Shown here: in pieces, positions 26,501 to 33,913 of the stretch
Position numbering within the stretch: position 1 is the stretch's first letter
Layout: the number at the start of each line of letters is the position of its first letter
NCBI RefSeq assembly: GCF_963677065.1
Contig: NZ_OY781872.1
Span: forward strand, 62,001-126,000
DNA: 64,000 bases
Source: an uncultured Methanoregula sp.
GTDB taxonomy: Archaea > Halobacteriota > Methanomicrobia > Methanomicrobiales > Methanospirillaceae
Reading direction: 5' to 3'
Notes under the pieces: model-generated
Databases searched by the model: none
Told to the model about the DNA's origin: nothing
The model's input: the letters and a program-made list of their open reading frames with translations, nothing else
Position numbers and translations under genes: made by a program

Positions 26501-29492
26501 ACGCGACGGCTACACCGTCCAGCGCCACCAGAGCTTCGAATGGCCGGAGTTCGGACAAGCCGAGCCGCGGCTGGCGAGTACCCGCGAAACCACGTTGAAC
26601 GCCGAGAAAGCCACCTTGACCTGGGACATCCGCTATGGCCTGACCAATCGATCCCGCGTGGACTATCCCGGGAACGGCGCGCGCGTGGCCACCACCATCG
26701 CCCCCGACGGTTCCCAAGCGGTCAGCGTCTACCAGGAAGGCCGACTCCTCACCGCTTCCCGCCGCGACGCCACCGGCGCGGCCCTGGGCCGGACCACCTT
26801 CGAGTACGACCCCCATGGCCGCCAAGCCTTCGTCAGCGACGCCCGCAACGGGCGCACCGGATACGAGTACAATGACGCTGACCAACCCGTCCGCGTCACC
26901 ACGCCGCCGCCCGCCGAGGGCCTGCCCCCGCAAGTCACCCAAACCCAGTATGACGCCATGGGCCGCGTGTTCACCGTCACCTATCCCGACTTGGCCACCG
27001 TCACCAACGAATACCACCCCACCGGCGCCCTCAAAGCCAAGTACGGCGCCCGCACCTATCCGGTGGCCTACACCTACGATCCCCAGGGCCGGATGCAAAC
27101 CATGACCACCTGGGGCGATTTCGCCAAAAACGCGGGCGCGCGCGTCACCACCTGGCAATACCATCCCCAACGCGGCTGGCTCACCGCCAAGCTGTACCCC
27201 GACCAAAAAGGCCCCAGCTACGATTACTGGCCCTCCGGCAAGATCAAAACCCGCCAATGGGTCCGCGACATCGCGACGAACTATCGCTACGACGAATCCG
27301 GCCGGGTCAAGAACGTCGATTACACCGACACCAACACCCCGCCCGTGGCCTATGCCTACGACCGCCTCGGCCGCCCATCCAAAATCACCCAAGGCGACTC
27401 CGTCACCGAGCGCGCCTACGGTCCCGCCGGCCAGATGCTGGGCGAATCCTACACCGGTGGCCCCCTCGACGGCCTGACCGTCGCCAACGCCTATGACGCC
27501 TACCTCCGCCGGACGAACTTGGTGGCCCGGTCCACCTCACCCGGCGGCAAGCAGAAAGCCGACGACGCCCCGTTCGCCGCCACTTCTTACGCATACGACG
27601 CCGCCTCGCGCCTGCAAACCGTGAGCGACGGCCAATACTCCGCCGAATACCATTATCTTGCCAATAGCCCGTTGGTGGAGCAAATTGATTACCGGAATGG
27701 CGAGGTTACGCGGATGACTACGCTAAAGAAACACGACCACCTGAACCGGCTCGAGTCGATCGAATCCCAACCCTCGACCGATAAGCGGATCGCTTACACC
27801 TACCGCTACAACCTGGCCAACCAACGCACCAACGCCGTCCTCGCCGACAATACCGCGTGGAATTACGGTTATGATGACTTGGGCCAACTCACCAATGGCG
27901 TGAAAATGGACCCCCAATCCAAGCCAGTCGATAGCGCCGCTTTCCAGTATTCCTACGATACGATCGGGAATCGGAAAACCGCCGTGGCCGGTGGCATCCA
28001 GGTGGATTATAAAGTCGATGCCCTGAACCGTTACACCAACGCGGTGGCTGTGGCCCGGGGCGGTGACGGCAAACCCACCGATCCGAACGCCATCTCCTCT
28101 CCAGGAGGCATTGACCAAACCGATGGCGGGCTCCTCGCTCGCACCGGCGCGTCGCAGTATGACGCCGACGGCAACCTGAAATCCGACGCCAACTGGGTGT
28201 ACACCTGGGACGCCGAGAACCGTCTGATTGCCATGGAAACTGGCGCGGGTGTCTCGTCGGCGAACCGTAAACGCTTGGAATTCCAATACGATGCTCAATC
28301 CCGCCGTATCGCCAAGCGAGTCTACACCTGGACCGCTGACCGCAAACCGCTGACCTCTGGCTCCTGGTCTTTGACCTTTGAGGTCTTCTTCCTGTACGAC
28401 GGTTGGAACCTCATGGCGGAACTTACCCGCGATGCCATATCAAAAGGCGCGATTAAGGCCAATGCATACGCCGTGCTTCGCTCCTACCTCTGGGGTCTGG
28501 ACCTAAGCGGCTCCCTTCAAGGTGCGGGCGGGGTAGGCGGGCTCTTGGGTATCGCCGATTACTCATCGCAATCCACTCATCACTTTGTCACTTACGACGG
28601 CAACGGGAACGTGGTCAGTTTGGTTGACGCCGCTTCCGGCACAGTCATGGACCGTTACGAATACGATCCCTTCGGGAACGAAGTCGCCTCCGCCAAAGGC
28701 CACAGCTTGGCCAATCCATTCCGGTTCTCAACGAAATACACCGATGAGGACACTGGTTTGGTGTATTACGGCTACAGATATTACTGTCCCGCCACGGGCA
28801 AGTGGCTATCCAGAGATCCAATCGCAGAAAAGGGAGGTAATAACCTCTACGGGTTTGTAAATAACGGACCGGTTACCCAAACCGATAAGCTTGGACAGAT
28901 TCCGCAGCAGCCATGCACGTTTAACGGGAGTCCTTTGACGCTGGTCTTTAACGGACTGACAGTCTCGGGTGGCGGGCTGAGCCTTCGGGCCGCGTCAGGA
29001 GTGCCGACAACGAGAGATGTGGGTGACTGGAGCAACTGGTCTCCCAACGGTGCGGGGGTGGGCGGGGATGTTATTGAATTCACTTTTGACTACACAGTCG
29101 CCAATCAGCAACGGCAGAATTCAGGACCAATTCCTGCCGGTCTTTATCGCATCAATGCGGCGGAGGAGCGAAGCTCGCTGAAAGACCCCATGATTCATAT
29201 TATTGGCCGCAATTCTTGGGGCCGCTTTAGTTGGAGTTTACACCCAGATGCCTCGAATACTATGTATGGGCGAAGTGGATTCTATCTGCATGGAAGCAGT
29301 TATTGGGGGTCTTTGGGATGTATCGATCTTAAGGGTGGAGATACCGATGTACATAACCTGATAAAGACGGCCCGAACGCAAACCGGTGGCTGTGAGTGCT
29401 ATGTGACTTTTCAAGTGCTATACTCCGTAACCCAAAATGTGTTTAACGATAACGTTATTACATGGGCTGTTCCGGGAACTGTTCCCAATTAA
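20547..29492 (+). CDS. Rhs toxin family A, 5'-truncated; L,D-transpeptidase-like tip
   Basis: The frame opens at 20544, immediately after the REP-like element, in the middle of a repeated domain, so start and signal peptide are lost; GTG 20607 is the first start-like codon. Order: three tandem 294-residue units (jelly-roll-like WYVPxWFKVTSPNVP plus Ig-like PPTISPIANQTT), TSP3 calcium repeats (DSDGDGLPDAWEMQYFGN), a ~450-residue linker, YD repeats, core ending RDPIAEKGGNNLYGF...TDKLG (28894). The ~200-residue tip has GPIPAGLYRI and HGSSYWGSLGCIDL (His codon 29289, Cys codon 29319), the signature arrangement of L,D-transpeptidase/Tlde1-like enzymes acting on peptidoglycan. Likely the parental gene of the displaced family A modules downstream; whether it is still expressed is uncertain. 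Confidence 0.88.
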   Translation, partial: RTGDAFSGQPAWTDYAAAWYVPSWFKVTSPNVPFSTYSWQTGDVIVHSANTAPLANVVWTAPTAGTVNIAGSIWMVYSALGRLQQWTLYKNGTVLTSGNLALTQNRANPCNVAAGLNSIPVAANDTIQLEISHLAGYDGHYVGVNLTITAVSSGNTPPTISPIANQTTLINTPVGPVGFTVGDAEPPAANLTLSASSSNPTLVPNASVGLGGSGSSRTVTVTPIAGQTGSAAITLTVSDGAATASTSFTVTVNASGSGTTWDLKTDWSDSANPHGVWAYRRGTTPLTLMNGYPQGHGDAFSGQPAWTDYSVYWYVPTWFKVTSPNVPFSTYSWQTGDVIVHSANTAPLANVVWTAPTAGTVNIAGSIWMVYSALGRLQQWTLYKNGTVLTSGNLALTQNRANPCNVAAGLNSIPVAANDTIQLEISHLAGYDGHYVGVNLTITAVSSGNTPPTISPIANQTTLINTPVGPVGFTVGDAETPAANLTLSASSSNPTLVPNASVGLGGSGSSRTVTVTPTAGQTGSAAITLTVSDGAATASTSFTVTVNASGSGTTWDLKTDWSDSANPHGVWAYRRGTTALSLMNGFPQGHGDAFSGQPAWMDYSVYWYVPAWFKVTSPNVPFSTYSWQTGDVIVHSANTAPLANVVWTAPTAGTVNIAGSIWMVYSALGRLQQWTLYKNGTVLTSGNLALTQNRANPCNVAAGLNNIPVAANDTIQLEISHLAGYDGHYVGVNLTITATTPPPNPDSDGDGLPDAWEMQYFGNLSHTAAEDYDGDGLTNLQEYQPGTDPTNPDSDGDGLSDGYEVNVSSSNPLNAFSHPNGNANIADGFYYLCAKSGQTGTKVTLSGPVGVNSLQLTISGAGTGDAYDLYYHQTGSDYWSLSARGIAGQTQFVVPNPGGTPEFAVGKNVDADNDGLPDGFEILGSFSVVGAAHSLSPTLTGLNDGAYDSDGDGVSNAAEFNAGTDPLSNGSLPQGASMENLLRSIQVRHQFLNPNASPLQWPANSCGCTASPFPIDGFYGDLSQNQGKAFEVLAAARTRVVALCGSFVASGLGNDLGGLPFDGPVPMFDTASFASVFANNPNWPTDPLTPDNYSLYQTRLVKVINLLTCLKRPLECYHPTDNNNQFEKEKRGGATLPQFVGDVQNPGAVDVGFPNYTGSAWVTKTENAWPQVKEDIGLDNSGASRYSVGYWNLAGRLRGDFTGFTGSAFIYVSATGDEKWESPLSQSQMTSGAYYLMETTSGSQMYYSRPLGTHEIDDPKRALAAIPWTIPAPPNGGWLYSGGWQMRGAFAIIKPDFTVPVGSDASCGCIASCIPGGLNPGVGSIHFTIKLGQTPFEEEVGYLLVQQAKPSPELYTRKTLWSMAKGGLLVERDSGGLKRIDTGRIVAQITDLPAGGYAVDFFTDTNAPAYKRITLEPRNGDLNQPRLTEFEYTENAQRVSDYRYYPESDTWELRTGNGERVQSRATVWNADHTERVETDQIRGADGQLVAQTAEKIHVFPWGEQRIEKTEGAGATTRTTRWSYYEQPADGRAFGQLKQVVEPTGRWERYEYDAKGRSAKTIRQLGNQPIGSAESLNRVQIRAFSPDNRTITLSEEVQGSEVSRRYLVFGDLEKREIVAQPGAAIDDPANSVTVTRYQPGLPENKPAAVLHPDGTLDAYTYNPHQQLLTTVSGQPDASGTNVLNGTRHRVVRDPGALKVTEETRVVANGQETLQIAWQETTQDAFGRAKTTRHLNGTQTTQDYDCCGLGAETDTEGTPTGHSHDALKRPQSVTRQNIVTSYRYDAAGHRLATYRQGTNGNVITLETAAYDLLGRTRLQVNAQNGTNRMDYAFDAAGQSVVTTTYPDGGTRVETYYQDGTLRAVAGTAAAPVRYEYGVEPFNGVSRSFTREIKLDAQGQDTDEWVKTYADAQDRTIAVVYPDHAARLSEYDAQGHLVKETDPDGVVVLHQYNALGEEEYTAVDVNKNGRIDLAGPDRVTRAVRDYAQRDGYTVQRHQSFEWPEFGQAEPRLASTRETTLNAEKATLTWDIRYGLTNRSRVDYPGNGARVATTIAPDGSQAVSVYQEGRLLTASRRDATGAALGRTTFEYDPHGRQAFVSDARNGRTGYEYNDADQPVRVTTPPPAEGLPPQVTQTQYDAMGRVFTVTYPDLATVTNEYHPTGALKAKYGARTYPVAYTYDPQGRMQTMTTWGDFAKNAGARVTTWQYHPQRGWLTAKLYPDQKGPSYDYWPSGKIKTRQWVRDIATNYRYDESGRVKNVDYTDTNTPPVAYAYDRLGRPSKITQGDSVTERAYGPAGQMLGESYTGGPLDGLTVANAYDAYLRRTNLVARSTSPGGKQKADDAPFAATSYAYDAASRLQTVSDGQYSAEYHYLANSPLVEQIDYRNGEVTRMTTLKKHDHLNRLESIESQPSTDKRIAYTYRYNLANQRTNAVLADNTAWNYGYDDLGQLTNGVKMDPQSKPVDSAAFQYSYDTIGNRKTAVAGGIQVDYKVDALNRYTNAVAVARGGDGKPTDPNAISSPGGIDQTDGGLLARTGASQYDADGNLKSDANWVYTWDAENRLIAMETGAGVSSANRKRLEFQYDAQSRRIAKRVYTWTADRKPLTSGSWSLTFEVFFLYDGWNLMAELTRDAISKGAIKANAYAVLRSYLWGLDLSGSLQGAGGVGGLLGIADYSSQSTHHFVTYDGNGNVVSLVDAASGTVMDRYEYDPFGNEVASAKGHSLANPFRFSTKYTDEDTGLVYYGYRYYCPATGKWLSRDPIAEKGGNNLYGFVNNGPVTQTDKLGQIPQQPCTFNGSPLTLVFNGLTVSGGGLSLRAASGVPTTRDVGDWSNWSPNGAGVGGDVIEFTFDYTVANQQRQNSGPIPAGLYRINAAEERSSLKDPMIHIIGRNSWGRFSWSLHPDASNTMYGRSGFYLHGSSYWGSLGCIDLKGGDTDVHNLIKTARTQTGGCECYVTFQVLYSVTQNVFNDNVITWAVPGTVPN
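20607..22760 (+). repeat. 882-bp tandem repeat inside rhs A (2.4 copies)
   Basis: Units begin at 20607, 21489 and 22371 (GTGCCC...TGGTTCAAGG); the last runs to about 22760. Period is exactly 882 bases, and units differ by only a handful of bases, implying recent duplication or gene conversion. Each encodes a jelly-roll-like plus an Ig-like domain. Confidence 0.95.
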
Positions 29493-29593
29493 CCTAATGG
29501 TTACTCCATAACCTGCCCTGAGTTGTAAGGTGAGCTCGTGCAACACCAGGACCGCAATACCAGTGCGGTGAGCTTTTTAAACGCCGAACAGAT

Positions 29594-30154
29594 ATGTCAG
29601 TGAGAAAGAAAAGCCCTAAACCTGTGGTTTTAGTGTTGTGCCTCACGGTGATTGCCATACTTGTTGGGGTAGCCTGGAGAATTAACTTTTTCAGCCGTCC
29701 GGCGGAGGTTCTGACAAAGTTCCATGAGGATAATGACGCTCCCGAGTTTCTCCAAGCCGATGTCTTGATCCGTGCGGGAACGAGGGTCGAAGGAACGGTA
29801 TTGGAGGAGGTGCGGAAACCGAATGCTCCCAAACGCCGATCACTGTTCCAGTACCTTACTGTGCTCAGGTCGATGAGAGCATTGCCGGCGCTCCAAGGAA
29901 TCGCCGAAGATGCCAGCGAGCCGGAGTACATCCGCATCGATGCGCTCGCAACGACTTACGCGATCGACGCGAACAGCGCGAGGATTATTGCCACGAGATA
30001 TCGTCAAGACAAAACGGAATTTGGCAAATATTGCGTCAGTGTTCTGAGTGGATCACCGAGGCAGGGTCCACCACGAACGTTTTGGGATGCGTTTTGGGGC
30101 CGGATGCCGGAGTTTTCGATGGATGCGAAGACAGGAGGTTATATTCGTCCATAG
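29594..30154 (+). CDS. Putative periplasmic membrane-anchored immunity protein
   Basis: 186 residues beginning MSVRKKSPKPVVLVLCLTVI; one N-terminal transmembrane helix (about 10-28) behind a basic cap, so the rest should face the periplasm. The region around LQYLTVLRSMRALPALQGIA and EPEYIRIDALATTYAID looks like HEAT-type helical pairs. It follows the L,D-transpeptidase-like tip by 100 bases. A periplasmic helical-repeat inhibitor would suit a cell-wall-acting toxin; this is inference from position and topology. Confidence 0.6.
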   Translation: MSVRKKSPKPVVLVLCLTVIAILVGVAWRINFFSRPAEVLTKFHEDNDAPEFLQADVLIRAGTRVEGTVLEEVRKPNAPKRRSLFQYLTVLRSMRALPALQGIAEDASEPEYIRIDALATTYAIDANSARIIATRYRQDKTEFGKYCVSVLSGSPRQGPPRTFWDAFWGRMPEFSMDAKTGGYIRP

Positions 30155-30192
30155 CAGCTGTTAGGTTCGGAAGGGCGAATTCTTGTGGATGA

Positions 30193-33100
30193 CGTGTTAA
30201 GGAAACCGATCCCGACGTCGTGGTTGTCCTCCACCAGTACAACACCCTCGGCGAGGAGGAGTACACCGCCGTGGATGTGAATAAAAACGGGCGTATCGAC
30301 CTAGCCGGACCCGACCGCGTCACCCGCGCCGTAAGCGATTACGCCCAACGCGACGGCTACACCGTCCAGCGCCACCAGAGCTTCGAATGGCCGGAGTTTG
30401 GGCAAGCCGAGCCCCGGCTGGCTTCGACCCGCGAAACCACGTTGAACGCCGAGAAGGCCACCTTGACCTGGGACATCCGTTATGGCCTGACCAACCTATC
30501 CCGCGTGGACTTCCCCGGGAACGGCGCGCGCGTGGCCACCACCATCGCCCCCGACGGCTCGCAATCGGTCAGCGTCTACCAGGAAGGCCGGCTGCTTGAC
30601 GCCGTTCGCCGCGACGCCACCGGCGCGGCCCTGGGCCGGACCACCTTCGAGTACGACCCCCACGGCCGCCAAGCCTTCGCCAGCGACGCCCGCAACGGGC
30701 GCACCGGCTACGAGTACAATGGCGCCGACCAGCCCGTCCGCGTCACCACGCCGCCGCCCGCCGAGGGCCAGCCCCCGCAAGTCACCCAAACGCAGTACGA
30801 CGCCATGGGCCGCGTGTTCACCGTCACCTATCCCGACCAAGCCACCGTCACCAACGAATACCACCCCACCGGCGCCCTCAAAGCCAAATACGGCGCCCGC
30901 ACGTACCCGGTGGCCTATACCTACGACCCCCAGGGCCGGATGCAAACCATGACCACCTGGGGCGATTTCGCCAAAAACGCGGGCGCCCGCGTCACCACCT
31001 GGCAATACCATCCCCAACGCGGCTGGCTCACCGCCAAGCTGTACCCCGACCAAAAAGGCCCCAGCTACGATTACTGGCCCTCCGGCAAGATCAAAACCCG
31101 CCAATGGGTCCGCGACATCGCGACGAACTATCGCTACGACGAATCCGGCCGGGTCAAGAACGTCGATTACACCGACACCAACACCCCGCCCGTGGCCTAT
31201 GCCTACGACCGCCTCGGCCGCCCATCCAAAATCACCCAAGGCGACTCCGTCACCGAGCGCGCCTACGGTCCCGCCGGCCAGATGCTGGGCGAATCCTACA
31301 CCGGTGGCCCCCTCGACGGCCTGACCGTCGCCAACGCCTATGACGCCTACCTCCGCCGGACGAACTTGCTGGCCCGTTCCACCTCGCCCGGCGGCAAGAA
31401 GAAAGCCGACGACGCTCCGCTGGCCGCCACCTGGTATGGCTACGACGCCGCTTCCCGCCTGCAAACCGTCAGCGACGGCCAATACGCCGCCGAATACCAT
31501 TATCTTGCCAACAGCCCGTTGGTGGAGCAAATTGCTTACCGGAATGGCGAGGTCCTGCGGATGACAACGCTCAAAAAACACGACCACCTGAACCGGCTCG
31601 AATCGATCGAATCCCAACCCTCGACCGATAAGCGGATCGCTTACACCTACCGGTACAACCTGGCCAATCAACGCACGAACGCCGTCCTGGCTGATAATAC
31701 GGCCTGGAATTACGGTTATGATGACTTGGGCCAACTCACCAATGGCGTGAAAATGGACCCCCAATCCAAGCCAGTCGATAGCGCCGCTTTCCAGTATTCC
31801 TACGATACGATCGGGAATCGGAAAAGCACCGTAAGCGCCGGTGTGGAAGTCGATTATCAAGTGGACGCCCTGAATCGCTACACCAACGCGGTGGCCGTGG
31901 CCCGGGGCGGTGACGGCAAACCCACCGATCCGAATTCGATATCGCTTCGAACCGGCTCGTCGCAGTATGACGCCGACGGCAACCTGAAATCCGACGCCAA
32001 CTGGGTGTACACCTGGGACGCCGAGAACCGCCTGATTGCCATGGAAACTGGCGCGGGCGTCTCGCCTGCGAACCGTAAACGTCTCGAGTTCCAGTACGAC
32101 ACCCAAAGCCGCCGTATCGCAAAGCGAGTCTACACCTGGACCGCTGACCGCAAGCCTCTGACCTCTGGCTCCTGGTCACTGGTCGCTGACCTCCGTTTCG
32201 TCTACGAAGGGTGGAACCTGATTGCCGAGTTTCAATCAACTTCTTCCAATTTGAATTCTGAGATTTCAAATTTGAGATCTTACCTGTGGGGCCTGGATCT
32301 CAGTGGCTCCCTTCAAGGCGCCGGTGGTGTAGGCGGCCTGCTGGCCGTTGCCGACCACTCAAGCCAAACCGCCCATCACTTCGTGAATTACGACGGCAAC
32401 GGGAACGTGGTCAGTTTGGTCGATGCCGCTTCCGGCACGGTTTCGGATCATTACGAATACGATCCCTTCGGAAACGAAATCACCCCCGCCAAAGGCCACA
32501 GCTTGACAAACCCATTCCGGTTCTCCACGAAGTACTCGGATGAGGAAACGGGTTTGGTGTATTACGGCTACAGATATTACAGTCCCGCCACCGGCAAATG
32601 GGTCAGTCGGGATCCTATTGAGGAAAGCGGAGATAACCAATTATATTGTTTTGCGCGCAATTCCGCACTCAATTATATCGATGCGCATGGTCTGGCAGCA
32701 ATGGATGATGTATTTGCTGCTATGGGTAGAATTGAAGATTTCCTTATTCACAACCAAGCGGCTGTAATAAGTGGTTTATATCAAATGTCGGTAAACGTAA
32801 GTCAAACGTTGGGAAACATAAACAGATTCACTTATTATACTAGTACAACGACAACCGCAGAATTCGAATACCCGCAAATATGGAATGCATACACATCGAC
32901 AATGAGAATCCAACAAACGTATCAAGATTCTGATGTGTTTCATGAGGCCGTGCATGCACGTAATTACTACGTCAATCATTTGACTGATTATGACAGAGTC
33001 GATGAAGGGGTGGCCTATCTTGCCGAAGCTCATCTGGCTTTTATCCGGCAGGAGGATGTTTTGGAAAAGGCCTTTTCTCAGCCCAATCCGTGCGCTCAAA

Positions 33101-33393
33101 AAGAAACCTTTCGAAGAAATTGGAAACTCCTATGGGCGCAGTATGGCAAGGTAAAGGATTGGTCGCAGGTTGCTTGGCAATACCCGGAGATCGGCATGGA
33201 AAGCACTCAAGAAATGGACTTTAATAATTTGCATAAATACTATAACGTAGGCATCAGTGCTGAAACCGTTGCGAATATCCTGAACGGCAAATCGATAATC
33301 GCCGGGTGCTGTTTTCAGTTCACCTGTGGGAGTGATGCGGGCAATGAGACTGCGATATCAGCACAAACAGTGATTGACATGCGTTTGAGGTAA
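30193..33393 (+). CDS. Displaced Rhs module, family A, HEAVH metallopeptidase-like tip
   Basis: The frame opens at 30193, and homology to rhs A begins at about 30196 (VKETDPD; compare about 26350). There is no signal or native start (GTG 30220 is internal). About 820 residues of YD repeats and core end RDPIEESGDNQLYCF...IDAHGL near 32694. The ~230-residue A+T-rich tip contains VFHEAVHARNYY (HExxH at 32941-32955) and, about 20 residues later, DEGVAYLAEAHL, where a Glu could be the third zinc ligand (gluzincin-like). Module plus lipoprotein gene form a self-contained tip/immunity cassette, probably silent until recombined into an expressed gene. Confidence 0.88.
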   Translation, partial: RVKETDPDVVVVLHQYNTLGEEEYTAVDVNKNGRIDLAGPDRVTRAVSDYAQRDGYTVQRHQSFEWPEFGQAEPRLASTRETTLNAEKATLTWDIRYGLTNLSRVDFPGNGARVATTIAPDGSQSVSVYQEGRLLDAVRRDATGAALGRTTFEYDPHGRQAFASDARNGRTGYEYNGADQPVRVTTPPPAEGQPPQVTQTQYDAMGRVFTVTYPDQATVTNEYHPTGALKAKYGARTYPVAYTYDPQGRMQTMTTWGDFAKNAGARVTTWQYHPQRGWLTAKLYPDQKGPSYDYWPSGKIKTRQWVRDIATNYRYDESGRVKNVDYTDTNTPPVAYAYDRLGRPSKITQGDSVTERAYGPAGQMLGESYTGGPLDGLTVANAYDAYLRRTNLLARSTSPGGKKKADDAPLAATWYGYDAASRLQTVSDGQYAAEYHYLANSPLVEQIAYRNGEVLRMTTLKKHDHLNRLESIESQPSTDKRIAYTYRYNLANQRTNAVLADNTAWNYGYDDLGQLTNGVKMDPQSKPVDSAAFQYSYDTIGNRKSTVSAGVEVDYQVDALNRYTNAVAVARGGDGKPTDPNSISLRTGSSQYDADGNLKSDANWVYTWDAENRLIAMETGAGVSPANRKRLEFQYDTQSRRIAKRVYTWTADRKPLTSGSWSLVADLRFVYEGWNLIAEFQSTSSNLNSEISNLRSYLWGLDLSGSLQGAGGVGGLLAVADHSSQTAHHFVNYDGNGNVVSLVDAASGTVSDHYEYDPFGNEITPAKGHSLTNPFRFSTKYSDEETGLVYYGYRYYSPATGKWVSRDPIEESGDNQLYCFARNSALNYIDAHGLAAMDDVFAAMGRIEDFLIHNQAAVISGLYQMSVNVSQTLGNINRFTYYTSTTTTAEFEYPQIWNAYTSTMRIQQTYQDSDVFHEAVHARNYYVNHLTDYDRVDEGVAYLAEAHLAFIRQEDVLEKAFSQPNPCAQKETFRRNWKLLWAQYGKVKDWSQVAWQYPEIGMESTQEMDFNNLHKYYNVGISAETVANILNGKSIIAGCCFQFTCGSDAGNETAISAQTVIDMRLR

Positions 33394-33399
33394 TATATC

Positions 33400-33906
33400 A
33401 TGAATGTGTTAATATACTGCTATTATGTAATAATATGCATATTCGTAAGCGGTTGTATAAAGCGTAAGGATCCAGATGTGTGGGCGCGGGCTTTTACGTT
33501 GAGAGAGATGAAGGATGCATCTTTTCGGATTCAGGTCGGTATTGAGGATGGTCGACTGCATATCCTCAATGACGGAAGTATCAATGTAATTGAACTGCTT
33601 CACCTAATTAGAGAAAACGACGAAACGTGGATGTTTAGAAATTATACTAATTGGGTCAATCACAACAAGATAACCGATATATATGGGCATGTATATAAAA
33701 TAAATCTCTATACTAATAGAGACCAACAAACATGTATAAGGATGGTGAGTGCGGGAAAGAACCGAAAGGACGAGGCGGGTCTGGGTGACGATGCCGTATA
33801 TGAGCGCGTATTTGAGAAAATGGTGATGCGCGAAGGCCGCGTGAAAAGGGACCATAAACGGGGCCAGACCAAAACAAACGGAAGTGTTTATAATGAATTG
33901 AATTAA
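33400..33906 (+). CDS. Putative lipoprotein immunity protein, pseudopilin-like domain
   Basis: Starts 6 bases after the rhs stop. The N-terminus MNVLIYCYYVIICIFVSGCI carries a lipobox (VSGC). The domain has TDIYGHVYKINLYT and, after a gap, RMVSAGKNRKDEAGLGDDAVYE. That resembles the calcium-loop region of type II secretion major pseudopilins (DxWGxPY... SxGxDG...GTxDDI), a fold seen in some stand-alone lipoproteins. Very A+T-rich compared with the Rhs core. Its job as immunity to the HEAVH tip is inferred from position. Confidence 0.6.
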   Translation: MNVLIYCYYVIICIFVSGCIKRKDPDVWARAFTLREMKDASFRIQVGIEDGRLHILNDGSINVIELLHLIRENDETWMFRNYTNWVNHNKITDIYGHVYKINLYTNRDQQTCIRMVSAGKNRKDEAGLGDDAVYERVFEKMVMREGRVKRDHKRGQTKTNGSVYNELN

Positions 33907-33913
33907 ATGGGTA

